Shown here piece by piece: positions 13,276 to 24,840 of a stretch of DNA of 64,000 nucleotides. Source of the stretch: Clusia tigrina (Eukaryota > Arthropoda > Insecta > Diptera > Clusiidae); contig OV050031.1 of the NCBI GenBank assembly GCA_920105625.2, forward strand, positions 228,642,194 through 228,706,193. Reading direction: 5' to 3'. The notes under the pieces are model-generated. The model was not told the DNA's origin, did not search any database, and worked only from the letters and a program-made list of their open reading frames with translations. The translations under genes were made by a program, and so were the position numbers. The stretch's first letter is position 1, and the number at the start of each line of letters is the position of its first letter.

Positions 13276-14300
13276 TTATTCAAAATATCCTCCTTGATGA
13301 TCAATTTAATTTTGCATTCGTTCAAACCATTTGTCAAAGCAGTTTTTCCATTACTCTTGAGACGCCTCCAAAACATGGTTTTTGAACGCTTCAACTGCTT
13401 CTTCGGCGCTTGTAACTCGTTGACCACGCAGTTTACCTTTGATATTCGGGAACAAGAAGAAGTCATTGGGTGCCAAATCAGGACTGTACGGAGGATGAGT
13501 CAACAATTCGGTGTTTTGACTGCTCAAAAATTCATCTGGTTGACGAGATAAGTGAGAGCTCGCATTGTCATGATGGAGAATGATTCGTCTTTGGCGGTTG
13601 GTTTTACGAATTTCTCCGAAGACTTCCGGCAAACAAATGGTCGTGTACCACTCAGAATTGACCGTCCTACGTTGCTCAAGCGGAACAGTGGCCACATGAC
13701 CCATTCGGCCGAAGAAACAGGCGACCATTTGCTTCGCTGTGCTTTTCCACGAACAACTTTTGTTGGATTTAGCTCGTCTTAGAATACCCACACGGTCGAT
13801 TGTTGTTTTGCTTCCGGCTCATACGCATATATCCATGATTCGTCACCTGTCACGATTTTATACACGTCTTTTGAAGCTCCACGGTCGAACTTTTTAATCA
13901 TTTCCTTACACCAATTGACACGAGCCTTTTTTTGAGCGATTATCAAATTATGTGGGATCCAACGCGAACAAATCCTTTTCACAGCCAAATGTTCATGCAA
14001 TATTGAATGTATGGAAGTGGAAGTAATGCCCAAGATGTCCTCTATCTCACGATATGTCACATGACGATCTTGCACCGATGTTTTGTGGCACTACAACTGA
14101 TTTTGGACGACCTTCACCGAGTTCGTCGGCAACCGAACTACAACCACGATTGAATTCACTATACCAGCGATATACTGTGGTTTTTGATGGTGCTTTATCG
14201 CCATACAAAGAACTGAGTTCATCGAAACATTCTTGTTGAGATAATCCACGTCGTAAGTTGTGAAAAATAATCCAACGAAACCTTCTCTTGAAATTTCCAT
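13276..14300 (-). pseudogene. mariner transposase (DD34D), broken by frameshifts and stops
   Basis: The former gene starts at ATG 14300 and its original stop is 13276-13278, a span of about 342 codons, which is normal for mariner. The helix-turn-helix region lies in the first third. Catalytic motifs are visible: GDESW for the first Asp, HHDNASSH for the second, and YSPDLAPND for the third, with exactly 34 residues between the second and third Asp. Damage I can see: a frame change just after the first eight codons (near 14278); a small deletion with a frame change near 14070; an in-frame TAA at 13779-13781; a one-base loss near 13745-13748; and further in-frame stops at 13351-13353 and just before the natural end. 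The open pieces left are 14367-14047, 14075-13779 and 13791-13351. No functional transposase can be made. Confidence 0.93.
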
Positions 14301-14440
14301 TTTTTGGCCAAATTGATTTTCTTAATTCACTGTGAACAAAACAAAAATAGCACTTGTACATCAACACGTTGTGAGTACGTTCATGCTAAAAAATGTCAAA
14401 CTTTAGTATGGTGTTGCCAGATTTTAGCTATTGACATTAG

Positions 14441-14474
14441 TGTTGCCAGTTCCCGAAATATTACTATCCCCTCG
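14441..14474 (-). repeat. mariner right terminal inverted repeat
   Basis: On the minus strand it begins CGAGGGGATAGTAATATTTC and mirrors the left end with mismatches. It is followed by the TA duplication. Confidence 0.85.
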
Positions 14475-14476
14475 TA

Positions 14477-16038
14477 GTAGCTTAACTTAATTGAACACTT
14501 TTTGCATCCATTTTTGCTCTTGAACTGTGCTTTTTCATTTCTGATGGAATCACTAAGACTGGCATGTAACATTTAATAGTATACTCTGTGATCCAAGAAC
14601 GTCCCCAAACTCTAAACAGTCACTAAGCACCCACTTAATGCGAGAACAACTGAGCAACTTAGATGTTGGTTAGTCTTAGTAGGACAGTTCTGCATGGATC
14701 CAGTGGATCATGATGGGTTCAAATATCACACACATTTCAGAATTAAGATGGACCCGTAAACAGTTGAAAATATATTGGCCCTCGAAATGAAACAACCAAA
14801 ATACGATCCCGATGTACTGCTGACATGACTTGAATGTGGTGATTAGACACATGTTGTTCTCTGTTCCCAGCTCTTCCTAATGAATCAATTTGCTGCTATT
14901 TCAGCTGCCCCCTTGCGCAATTAACACCCCTTTCAGGGAATTGCATGTGAACCCCGCGGACAGTCATTTTAACCCATTAACCTGTAAACACACGCTCGAG
15001 CAGCAAATGTCCAGCAGCACGGCAGCCACGTTGGGTGGAGTCTCCTTTTACAACCAGCCGATTGCTGTGCCACACGATTCGTGCCTCACTGTCGCTGTAA
15101 TTGTAGTTATTGCTCTGCTTGCTGTGAACGACCACGTCAACCCAGCGATGTGCAAAATCTGGTAAATAACTTAATATTATCACAACAAGTAGAATATTGT
15201 CCAACAAAAGCCGTTGTCATCAGAAGTGTTTGCTTCACGCCAGGTCACAGGCGGCACAGTGGAGTAGAGCGCCGACCTTTACACTCGTTCCAACTGAATT
15301 CGACACCGCTTAGCTGAGTCTGAAGCCCAAGCTACAAGTAGGTGAGGGTTGCCGGCCGCCAGTGCTCTTCATTTCCCACTTTACATTGGACGTGAGTTAT
15401 GCTGATCGATTGCAGTTGCATTGCCAGCTTTGCCAGCTTTGCCAGCTCAGCGCAGTCACCGCACTCCGTTCAGGTAACGCGAGTTTGTTTATTTTAATGC
15501 AATGACCTCAGCTCAAGGTAAAGTTAATTTGTATGTTATGTGATTTTATTTGTTGTTATTGAGATTGATTCGACCCAAGGAATTGATACTTTTCAGTTGC
15601 TTATGCAAGGACAACAATTTTTAAAGTGTTTAATCCTGCCGAGTTGTATTAAGAAATCACTCCTTGCGGTGACTTTTGGGATAATGTTAGTAACACAAAC
15701 GAAGGTCCTATACGTCGGCCGGAACAAGGAGTAATGACTGTATAGAGTAATCTACAAAATTTAGTAAGGCCTTCAAAAAGTGAACTTTACCAGCGAAATA
15801 GAATTGAAATATTACAAATTTGAGGTGTGGCTTTGCAGAGGCTGGTACAGAGGGCCTCAAAGAACCATTTACAACTGCATTTATTCTGTAGACCGGCTCC
15901 CACGATAACCTAACCGAACCTTAGACCCCGGAGTCCAAATAGTTCACCCTTTGGCCGTTTCTGAACACCCTTTCTCACCATATTTCGCAGTTCCTGAATA
16001 TATTTCTTAGTACTAGAATCGCGGCGTCCGAGAGGTTG
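14477..16038. other. non-coding stretch, one possible retroposon end
   Basis: No gene is recognised. A sequence near 15840-15925 ends in TAACCTAACCGAACCTTA, like the tails of retroposons elsewhere in the window, but I found no flanking duplication. A pyrimidine-rich tract ending CATATTTCGCAG near 15990 resembles a splice acceptor on the plus strand, which matters only if the following minisatellite is coding. Confidence 0.5.
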
Positions 16039-16310
16039 CTTTAAGAGGCGTATTTAAGAGCCGCTTAGGGATTGACCTACAGAGGCGTCTTAAAGAGTTC
16101 TACAGCCGCTTAGGGATTGACCTACAGAGGCGTCTTAAAGAGTTCTACAGCCGCTTAGGGATTGACCTACAGAGGCGTCTTAAAGAGTTTCAGAGCCGCT
16201 TAGGGATTGACCTACAGAGGCGTCTTAAAGAGTTTCAGAGCCGCTTAGGGACTGACCTACAGAGGCGTATTAAAGAGTCTCAGAGCCGCTTAGGGATTGA
16301 CCCACATCGA
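16039..16310 (+). repeat. 45-bp minisatellite, about 5.6 clean copies, open in one frame
   Basis: Units start AGCCGCTTAGGGATTGACC at 16059, 16104, 16149, 16194, 16239 and 16284 with an exact 45-bp period; a degenerate partial unit lies to the left. Units differ by a few substitutions. Of the six frames of the unit only one lacks a stop. It reads as a 15-residue repeat beginning SRLGIDLQRRLKE, open from 16017 to a TAA at 16332-16334. AATAAA follows at 16349-16354. There is no ATG, so coding would need an upstream exon. Because 45 is divisible by three, one open unit makes the whole array open, so this is weak evidence for a gene. Confidence 0.9.
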
Positions 16311-16516
16311 CACTGGCTGAAAGGAGCTTTATAAGTATAAAAAATTTCAATAAATATAAAATAACAACGCTGCCTGATTCTTGGCTGATACATACTCATC
16401 TTGGTATAGAATTATTTTGTTCTGCTCCACTGTACGTGGAAGTGTCAATTGCTGCTGCAATTGAATCAAACAAAGCAAACGAACCACAGACATTTTATCA
16501 CTTAAACTACGCGCAT

Positions 16517-16522
16517 ATTTAC
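16517..16522 (-). other. candidate 5' splice site
   Basis: On the minus strand, ACG is followed by GTAAAT with G of the GT at 16522. This is an acceptable fit to the MAG|GTRAGT donor consensus. It would end the secreted-protein exon after codon 159 plus one base. Confidence 0.45.
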
Positions 16523-17000
16523 CGTATTTGTCGTCTACAGCGGCGTACGGTGGCGTTGCATCATCCATGTGGAACGCGGTGCCACTGCCACTACCGCTGC
16601 CGCTGACAGCGCCTGACTCGCCCATCACGCCGGCCGCTGCGACGTTGGCAAACGACAGCGTTGTGGGCGGCACCAGCGGTTGATCTTGTTGCTCCACCGA
16701 CGCCGGCGAAGTGGGTGCGGGTAGCATAAAGTCAGTCCCATCGTCCGCGCCTCCTCCGGCACCTGAGCCGTAGTCGTAAAAACTGACCAGTTTTGAGTCG
16801 GGTGCAGCGGAGAATGCGTCCGCTTCCGTAGACGCCGAGATCGTGACGGGAGATGTGACCGGCGCGGTGAAGGGCGCGGGAGAGGATAGTTTGGGTACTG
16901 GGACTGTGGGCGCGGGCACAGCCAGATTCTGGTTGATTATGCTGGCGAAGACCAGCATTTTGAGCAAAATGCGCAGAATGGCGTATTTGGGGCGTGGCAT
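16523..17000 (-). CDS. first coding exon of a predicted secreted or membrane protein, family not recognised
   Basis: Translation from ATG 17000 gives a basic start (MPRPK), a hydrophobic stretch to about residue 27 that ends NQNLA before VPAP, which is a credible signal peptide and cleavage site, and then about 130 residues rich in Pro, Ala, Ser and Gly with acidic patches (YDYGSG, GGADDGTDF, a Ser-Gly run, DDATPPY). The block is distinctly more GC-rich than its surroundings, with a clean frame, which argues for real coding sequence. I chose this ATG because the open frame upstream (to 17066) has no other ATG and the signal peptide follows it directly. The frame stays open to 16347, but a splice donor at 16522 is a better exon end, because the residues beyond lose the bias and no minus-strand polyadenylation signal follows. 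No partner exon is recognisable between 1 and 16500, so the intron probably exceeds 16 kb. I do not recognise the protein. If unspliced it would be about 217 residues. Confidence 0.6.
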
Positions 17001-17421
17001 CGCTGTGCTATAGTGCGCTAGTTGAGGAGAGTTTTCCGGAAGCTGCTGCGCTGCTGACTCGAACAATGGAGGTGAAGGACGCTTTTGGCGTTTGTGTTTC
17101 GATTGGTGTGCGTTTGGCTTTCACAGTATTTGTGCGTGTATTGATAGCGTTTTGGCCCACTGTACCTTAGCGATCGTAGGACTTTCGACGGTTGTGTTTT
17201 CAGTTAAAAACGTATCATTTTCATTTGAAGCACTTTTTCAGTTCTTAAAGTTTGAGTTTTTCAGAATAACTTTCAATTTATTCCATTCACGGTCGGAGGA
17301 GACATTCTGAAATACAGCAAATGCGAACTAGAAAAAAAAACATCGGAGTAATATATATGCTTGTTGGACTTTATCACCAGCGCGCTCGCTTGCACTGCTC
17401 TGTCCGGCGGCACCGGCTGAC

Positions 17422-17422
17422 T
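17422..17422 (-). promoter_or_regulatory. candidate initiator for the secreted-protein gene
   Basis: On the minus strand the sequence ATTCAGTCAG places the initiator consensus TCAGTC at 17424-17419, with A+1 at 17422. That is about 420 bases upstream of the ATG at 17000, a reasonable 5' UTR length. There is no TATA box at -30 and no good downstream promoter element at +28. A six-base match is weak, so this is a suggestion only. Confidence 0.3.
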
Positions 17423-18930
17423 GAATTGCAGTCTCCGGCGAACGCGGTGGCTAAATCAGTGACCGTCTGGCTGCTTGGCCGACCGGCGCAGCTGTTGAGC
17501 CCGCATGTGACTCATTTAATTGCGTTTGTTTGTTTTTTTCTTTTATTTTGGTTTAGTCTTTTATCACCATTTCTGCTTTTGCTGCTTTCATGGGAGATGA
17601 GGCGAGACACAGTGGAGGGTGAAGTCACGCTTCTGGGATTCTTGCCCTACACAAAACAGTCCGGTTCAACTAACTTGATGGTTTGTGACTGAAACTGATG
17701 GTATCGTTCATTTTCTCCCAGAAAGGAGAACACAATCCCTAAAAAGAGCTGAGTATATGAGTCCATTATGCACGCCCAACTTATGTATCTCTGGTCTAAT
17801 TTAAGTCTAAGCCCCACAACATATAAATTGTGCCGTTTCCCCCCCCTTCAGTAGAGACCTTAAATTCCTTTTACCGATGTCCTCAATTCGAACGTTACCC
17901 GAGCCCAGCCCAGTCGCGTTCGTGGGCATTCCTGTCATGTTATTTCCATTTGGTCTTTTATGGCATTTTTACGATTTTCGGAAGGAGTTCAAATGAGTTC
18001 GTATGCGGGGTTATGCATGGGACGTGCGTTGCCGCTTTTGTGCTTGAAGTGCCTGGAAATTCGTTATGCCTTGCATGCTGGTGCCTCATTTAAGGGATAT
18101 ATTGAACTTAATAATTAGCGTTGAATTTTTGTGAGCAATTGCTGGCATGTGTGAGGCAGATGTGGCAAGAAGTACAAACACAAAATATTGGCAGCTACTA
18201 TGAACGCCGCAGACCTTGGTTTATTTAGGAAAAAACCGGCTTCATATTTGGCCCGAAACACAATTTAAGTAAACACAAAGTAATGATATTCAGTATCGAA
18301 GCAGCATATTCGACTTTCCATCAGACCCAATCTATTGGATTGGGCAATAAATGACAAGTTGAGGGAGGAATTCACAAGTTTCGCCATCATCCGCATGTGT
18401 AAATAAGTGAACTAATACCGCGAGTGCTGAGAGAATGAATCGCATTTCCGATCGAAACATTTGTCCATTCTATTAAATAGGCGCCAGCCAATACACCCTC
18501 GCGTGTGAAAACGTTTCTGGCGCCGCCACAAACCTGAAATTTAAACTGCCTCTGTTTATTCACACTTGCTCACGCACAAACGAACCCAATAAGAGCGGGG
18601 CAAGCAACCGGCAATAAACACCCACTCGGGCAATTAGACGCTTATGCACTGCGGTGCTGGCGCACATGGTTCAGCAAGTGTTAAAACTGGTGTGGAGCTG
18701 CGAATATGTGAAACACAAATGCTGCGCGGGAAGCTCAAATTGGTCGACGAAAATCGTGAAAATCGTCGCAGGCAGCTTCGGAGGTAATTTAAAGCAATCA
18801 AGGTTTGTGGGAAAGGGTCGGGCCACTGACATGCTGCCAAGATTTGAAAAACTGAAAGCCCAGTCCAAATGTTTAAGTGGCAAAATGTAATGCATTTCAA
18901 TTCAGATCCGATTTGAAGTTCTATAAGTGG
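17423..18930. other. non-coding stretch upstream of the minus-strand exon
   Basis: No gene is recognised on either strand. Proximal sequence is GC-rich and then becomes AT-rich. If the exon at 17000 is real, this holds its upstream regulatory region. No specific binding site can be supported by eye. Confidence 0.5.
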
Positions 18931-19030
18931 AGGGGGGAGAGTGGCAAGGGATGGGGGAGAGTGTCAGGGGATGGGGGAGAGTGTCAGGGGAGGGGGAGAC
19001 TAGCAGGGGGGTGAGAGTGGCAAAGTGAGA
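18931..19030 (+). repeat. G-rich 20-bp minisatellite
   Basis: Five units of 20 bp run head to tail. The clearest unit, ATGGGGGAGAGTGTCAGGGG, occurs at 18951 and 18971; the units at 18931, 18991 and 19011 are degenerate. The plus strand carries successive runs of four to six G, so G-quadruplex formation is plausible. Confidence 0.9.
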
Positions 19031-22000
19031 TCTTCCCTCACAGGAGTAGAGCGGCATCGAATTTGCAAAGTTCAATATCAATAATAAACAGAGAGTAAGT
19101 GGGTGCGACTATTTGGAACAGCTCTTGGCAAAAGTAGTTGTAATTCGGCCACATCCATGAAACTCCATTGAAACATCTTATTACTTCTCTTCTACCAAAT
19201 CTGTAAAATGAGGAATGTGACATAGAAAAACCCGAGCCCGTTGCCATCTACAGTGAGTTGTCTTCTAAGTTTGTTATGGAATAATTCAAACGGCCCTTCC
19301 AACTTCCACTCTACGGCCCTCGGGTAAATGCTCTTCCACATCTTCAGTGTTTTGTCATTCCATTTGTATACTGTTTGCCCGTCTGTCTTTCTGTCCATGA
19401 ACCTAACTTCATTATTCATTTTTTTTGTTTATTTTGCTTTAAAATTGCTTCCGACACTCTTTCGTTTCTTTTTTAATTGTAATTATATTTTCGCCTTTGT
19501 TTTTGTTTCTTATTTTGTGCTCTTAATTTTATACAATTTGTAACATTGTTTACTATTTTTTGTTTATTTTGTTTGTGTTTCCCCCACTCCTTCAATGTTT
19601 ATTAGCATATTCGCTCCGCTCAGACTTCGTTATCCATGAATAAATTTCATTGTATTGATTATATTTATTATGTTGAAATTTACTGTTTGAATCTTTATCT
19701 CCACAATATGTTAATTTGTTGTTCGAGTTTGTTTTGGCAAAGTTATCGAGTGTCTTTACGCATCTGGTCTCTGATTTTGGGTGGGAATATATCAAAACTT
19801 CAAAATATAAATTGTTTTTGAGGGGAATCCCGCATAAAAATACTAGAAAACCTTTTAAACAATTATGCATAATGGAAGCAAAGCACATCTCATACTATAG
19901 TTGGAAAATAAGAGAACTTTTCATATACATAAGTTCACAATATGTTTGCTTTGTAATAGGAACTCAAAACTGATGGGAACTCAGAGCTGATAGGAACTAA
20001 AAGCTGATAGGGGATTTATTATTCTAAGAAAGATGGACAATTTAATTCATTTTGTTCGGCTTATTTAAAAGTTGTGAAGCAAAATCAACTTCCATTATTG
20101 ATTTATTCGCAGCTGGGCATTGACTTCCATAAAAATATGTGTATGAAATCTGCGTTTAGCTTTGTTTTATATTTCAGTTATAATATTGGATCTGGTGGCC
20201 AAGCTGCTAAGCCTATAGTATAGATATATTGAGTCACTGACTGTCAGGGTACAGATACACCCATGATTATTCCATTGGAGTCACTCATATTACTTGAGTG
20301 TTGAAAGAGTTTATTTGTGTGGCAAATGAAATTTAAAGAACTATTCACTTTCTAAACTCGATATAATTTGCTTGTGAATATATGTATAAGTGGGGCTTTG
20401 AAATAGTGCACATTCAGAGAATCTGAAGAACTTGCTCTGTACGAAATGCAATATTTGGTACTTTGACTTGTTCTTAAAGTGTCAACTCTGTCACAAGCAG
20501 CTGTGGTGGTATGAGTGCGTAGGCACATACATTCAATTATATGCAAGTATGTGTTTGAAATTGTATGTATTCAAATGAAGGGTATTTTGGAATTCTAGGA
20601 GAGCTCATTGGGATTTGAGGCGTCGCAGCTGCATAGATACGCGAAAGGCCAAATGCCAAAAGGCCACACCCAAAGAAGGTGCTGAGCATAACAAACACAC
20701 CGTTAAGTGCCTCTGTGTGCTGCTTTCACTGCAAATAGCAACAATGGCGAAGTTCTAAGTGTAAAGTTTTATTCTGAAATTGACTTGATTGAATAATCAA
20801 ATGAATCAATTAAGGCGAGATGGAAAGTAATGGACTTTTAATTGAATCCCCATAATGTTACGGGGTCAGTGAATCAATGCTGCCTCGTCTTAGCAACGCT
20901 GCCAACGTCTTTATTTTATACAAGAGTCTAATTTATAAACAAAATTTGTTGCAAATAAGCACACGAAAACTGAGCTTCCTCTAACTGCTAAAACGGTGAG
21001 CGCCCACAAGGAAATATGTCAAAGGTCATGCCTCCTGTGAGTGCACTCAACTAGCGATACAACAAAAACGGAGCAGGCAGCAAACGCACCTTAAAGGATA
21101 CGCTTCGTCCAGGCAGAGCGAAGCAGCTCAAACGTGCGCGCAAATTACTTTTCGAGAGAACAAGCTAAAAACCTACAATTCCCAGAGGCAGCCGGCCCGA
21201 AATAATGGCATATAACTGTTGCGATTGGAAACTGAGTGAAATTTATGTGCATACATTCAATTCAAATTAAGAAATTTAATGAAAGACAGAAAAGAAATCG
21301 ATGTCCGCTAAAACCGAGATTAAATGCGCATAACAAAAGCGGAAAGTGTGACAACAAAACAAAACAATAAAAAGAGAAAAATAGGCAAAACAAATTCGCC
21401 CAGCACGCGGCGAATTTTGCAAAGCAAAACGTAAACACACACAGCGGGCGAATTCATTTGCAGTTTGCCTTGCGTACTGAATGAGCACTGGCGTGTGCCA
21501 GAAGGAGACGGCGGCACGTGCCAGCGTTGGGCTATTCATCGCAATAATTGTGCATTAGAGCGAGTGGGCCTATGGAATCGCTTTGTGTGCTGTTGATGGC
21601 CCAGCGCTCTTTTTATTGATTTCTTCAAAACACACAGCCAAAAAAAAGGTAAAGGGACCGACCAGAACCAGCACCAGTCCGTCCAACCGTCCCTTCATTC
21701 CCCTGCTCCACAGCGGCCAATGCCTTTTCTAGCTGCCAAACGGCAGTCCTAACCTCTTGCCCTCCTCTCACATTTATCTTGTGACAGACGTTTCTTATAA
21801 GAACCCTTGGCAGGATACTCGAGTTAATTGTCCACTTTCTAACAACAGCAAAAGCAGAATATTCGGTTTTCGCACTTATATTTAGTTTTCGTTACTTTCT
21901 GCTAGTTCTCCACTGCACCTTTGTCTGCGCTGCTCAACATACACACACTCACTCACACTTCTACACTTCTACACTTCCACTTTTCTTCCTTAAATTTGTA

Positions 22001-23414
22001 CTGGCTGTGATCTGGGTACGTTCTTGCAAATTGCGTTTCACGGTTTCCACTTCCGCATTCGATTTATAGTTTTCCTTGAGTCATGGATTCTCTTTTTCAC
22101 TACAATTTGCACTGTTTTTGAATGAATTTAACAAAATTTGTGCACGATTTTGACGCCTTTTTGCCAGCCGCTTTACTCTGCGAATCACTTAACCCAACCG
22201 TTTGAGAACGAACCGACACAGCAACTCATTGGAAGCGAATTCATCTCGACGATACTCAAACGTTCGCCTCTTGTCAGTTTCAGTGGCTGTTGTTGTTGTT
22301 GTTGTTGCTAGTGTTGTTGCTGCTGCTGCAGCCCTGTGCCAAAGCGAATAAGATTGTGGCGGCGAATTCGTCAATCGCTTTGGTTTAATAAGCATTTTGT
22401 TTACAACTTAACGAAATGGAATAAAATAAAATCAACGAAACTGGCCGGCTCAGAGCACACAGCGAGCTGTGTTTAGTGAACTCTACAAAGGAGGCGGGCG
22501 TACGGAACCACGGAACAGATATTCAAGGATCTGTGGAGATAATAGTTGATTAGATACTTCAGTAGTTGTCTAGTGAATCAACCCAACTAAAAGTGGATGT
22601 AAATTTTTAAGGTCAGATGCTTCAAACATGATATAGTCAACCAGGTAGTAGAAAATTATTTATCTGTTTTGAATCTTACCTCTGTAAGATAACGGGTATC
22701 CTAGGGAATTCTGACTGATTCTTGATTAAGGGGGGAGTTTCTTGTGACTGCCAATATGTTGTCAATGTGTAAACTGAGCACATTTTTTTGTTCTCCCGAT
22801 AAGATTTAACTGCAGAACTGATCCATTTCGGGATTGAGTCACGCATTTTAAAATGAGTCATGAGTATTCAGTTGGACAAATGTGAGCATGAGTGAGATTC
22901 AAACTCAAATACAAGGAATCCAAAACGTAACATAATCTCGAACAATTCAAAACCAAAGAGTAAACAAAGAACGCTTATTACAGGTGAGATATATTTACTG
23001 CTGACGGGATTAGCATGGGAAAGGAAGACTCGTGACAGCAAACCAGGTGACATAAAAGCACCGAATCTGGCTCATATACGGAGATCATAGCACCTGCACG
23101 AATCATATCTACTCGTATACATTTTAATACAAAATTGAATCAATAAATTAATGTTTTCCAATATTTGTGGTGAGTAAAAATCGGTTTGATTTATAAATAT
23201 AAATCAAGGGGATTATTATTGGAAACTCTTTACCCACGTAACATTGTTCATGGGCTCTCTTACCGCACTCTGTGAAGAGATCTGCACATAATTTTGTTAT
23301 ATAAATGGAACTATCCCTTCAATTAAATTCAGTGAATTTTGTGGCAAGGACAACCACAGAATTCAGAGAATAATTTTGCTCACATAATGAGGATAAAAAA
23401 GATGATGCCTGGAC
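19031..23414. other. non-coding stretch with small repeats
   Basis: No coding exon is recognised. It includes a 17-bp triplicate (GGAACTCAAAACTGAT-like) at 19959-20009, a GTT/CTG run at 22288-22330 and a perfect 10-bp inverted repeat with a 2-bp loop at 23186-23207. The LTR retrotransposon target begins at its right end. Confidence 0.6.
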
Positions 23415-23418
23415 CCAT

Positions 23419-23901
23419 TGTTGTGAGTTAGAATCAAGCTACTTACGCGTAGTTGACTCACAGCACCGGCTCCTATTAAATTCATTAAGAACGCACATAT
23501 TTTTAGGGTGCAAATATTGAAAATGAACAGTAATTATTCATTAATTATGATGTAAACTTTTAGGGTGTCACAGTTCCGCAGTCAAGCTGACGAGGGGCAT
23601 TTAGAATGCACCGACGACACTTTTACTTGCAGTAGGTCAGCGGGCTTGAGCAACTGACACCAAATAACAATTGCGTAACTGGAACACCAGAAAAGTGAAG
23701 ACGTAGACTGTAATGTTTATTTGTAAATAGTATATAAGAACTAGCATTTTAAGAATAAAGCGCTCTTGTTATTTTAAACCTAAAAGAGTGCAGTGTTTCT
23801 TTCAGAAAGTGGTGTAGGTTTACAGGTTCCCGCGCAGGACAAGCCGCGACAGGATATTCCAGAGGACGTCTCTCGCCGACAAGCAGATACGGACCCCAAC
23901 A
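23419..23901 (+). repeat. 5' LTR (483 bp)
   Basis: It begins TGTTG and ends CAACA, the short inverted ends expected of an LTR. TATATAAG at 23731-23738 is a likely TATA box. AATAAA at 23754-23759 is a likely polyadenylation signal, placing a short R region around 23757-23790. It is the same length as the 3' LTR and identical to it by eye. Confidence 0.96.
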
Positions 23902-23904
23902 TTT

Positions 23905-23918
23905 TGGCGCAGCCGGTC
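23905..23918 (+). other. primer binding site
   Basis: TGGCGCAGCCGGTC begins three bases after the 5' LTR. TGG pairs with the CCA end of a tRNA. The following bases would pair with an acceptor stem of the tRNA-Ser type used by some insect Ty3/gypsy elements. The tRNA identity is inference. Confidence 0.8.
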
Positions 23919-24840
23919 TAAAGGACCTATTGGAGCAATCCCAGGGCAAGGAACCCTGAAGCAGAGAGGCATCCTGCAACGAATTCGAAGGACCTCATCT
24001 AAGGACACTGTAGAAAAAAGGATGTCATCGGGAAAAATAATGGTGAGTAGAGTGTATAGTAGCGTAAAATAAGTAGATACTTCTGCGACCCTGAAGGCGC
24101 CGTAGCGCTGGTCAAAGAAGTCGCAACCTATAGGCGCGTTTGCGCTGTTGCACGCAGCTTTGAATGGCAGCCATAAACCGTCAGTATGATCGGACGGTCT
24201 ATGTATGTTCATCCTAGCTGTGAGGATTTTTTTTTTAGGGGATTTGTGTTTGTTTGTCGGTAGGGACATTTATGCGATTCAATTTATATTGTTTTGAAAT
24301 CAAAATAAAGATTGATTTAAATATTTGGCATTTTGAGTTTAGGGTATTAGGTGAAGAGGTGCAGACAACACGTGTTGTTGCATCAAAGTTTTTTGTAGTT
24401 CGGAAACTACGATTTGCGTAGCAATGTTGAAGAAAACATTTAAATGCTATTATTATGTGGCGCATACGTTACGGGTTTATTTTTAAATATGGATTCAAAT
24501 TTCCGGGAATGAATCAAGACACTTTTGCCGGTAAATTAAATTTCGGTTTTTACGAACATATGGCCTTTTTTTTTTATGGATTTTTGGGAGTATTAAGGAT
24601 GGTGAGAGGAAATCAAGGAGTAATGGACGCCGGTAGACAGCGGAACTTTGTGATGGAAAACAAGTATAGCAGAATATGTATATACATAGAATTTACGGTG
24701 GAATGTTTTTTTTTAAATAAATTTGTATTTATCAATAAGTAAGATGGAATAAAATATTGGGATAAGTTAATAACAAGTTTTAACAATTATTGGATTTTTA
24801 TTTGTAATTGGGATACGCCATCTGTTCTGGCATTTGGGAT
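23919..24840 (+). other. retrotransposon leader with short uORF and splice-donor-like site
   Basis: About 0.9 kb lies between the primer binding site and gag. It contains a 16-codon upstream open frame starting at ATG 24022. Within it, AATG|GTGAGT (break after 24042) is a strong match to a 5' splice site. A T-run ending TTTAG near 24239 could serve as an acceptor. An ATG-started 95-codon frame at 24455-24742 has no recognisable similarity. Splicing of this kind would suit a subgenomic RNA, but I cannot show that it occurs. Confidence 0.55.

Larger units (their letters stand above)
13207..14476 (-). mobile_element. mariner DNA transposon, inactivated copy
   Basis: The element (13209-14474, 1266 bp) is bounded by TA dinucleotides at 13207-13208 and 14475-14476, the target duplication of Tc1/mariner elements. 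Its ends are imperfect inverted repeats of about 34 bp that begin CGAGGGG at the left and, read on the opposite strand, CGAGGGG at the right. The single gene inside is a mariner transposase on the minus strand. Length, ends and DD34D transposase all fit a full-length mariner. Several frame breaks and stops make it non-autonomous. Confidence 0.95.

Noticed and set aside
16347..17066. A 239-residue unspliced protein starting at 17066
   Set aside because: The 17066 codon is TTG, not ATG. The signal peptide follows the ATG at 17000, and the part beyond the donor at 16522 lacks the coding bias.
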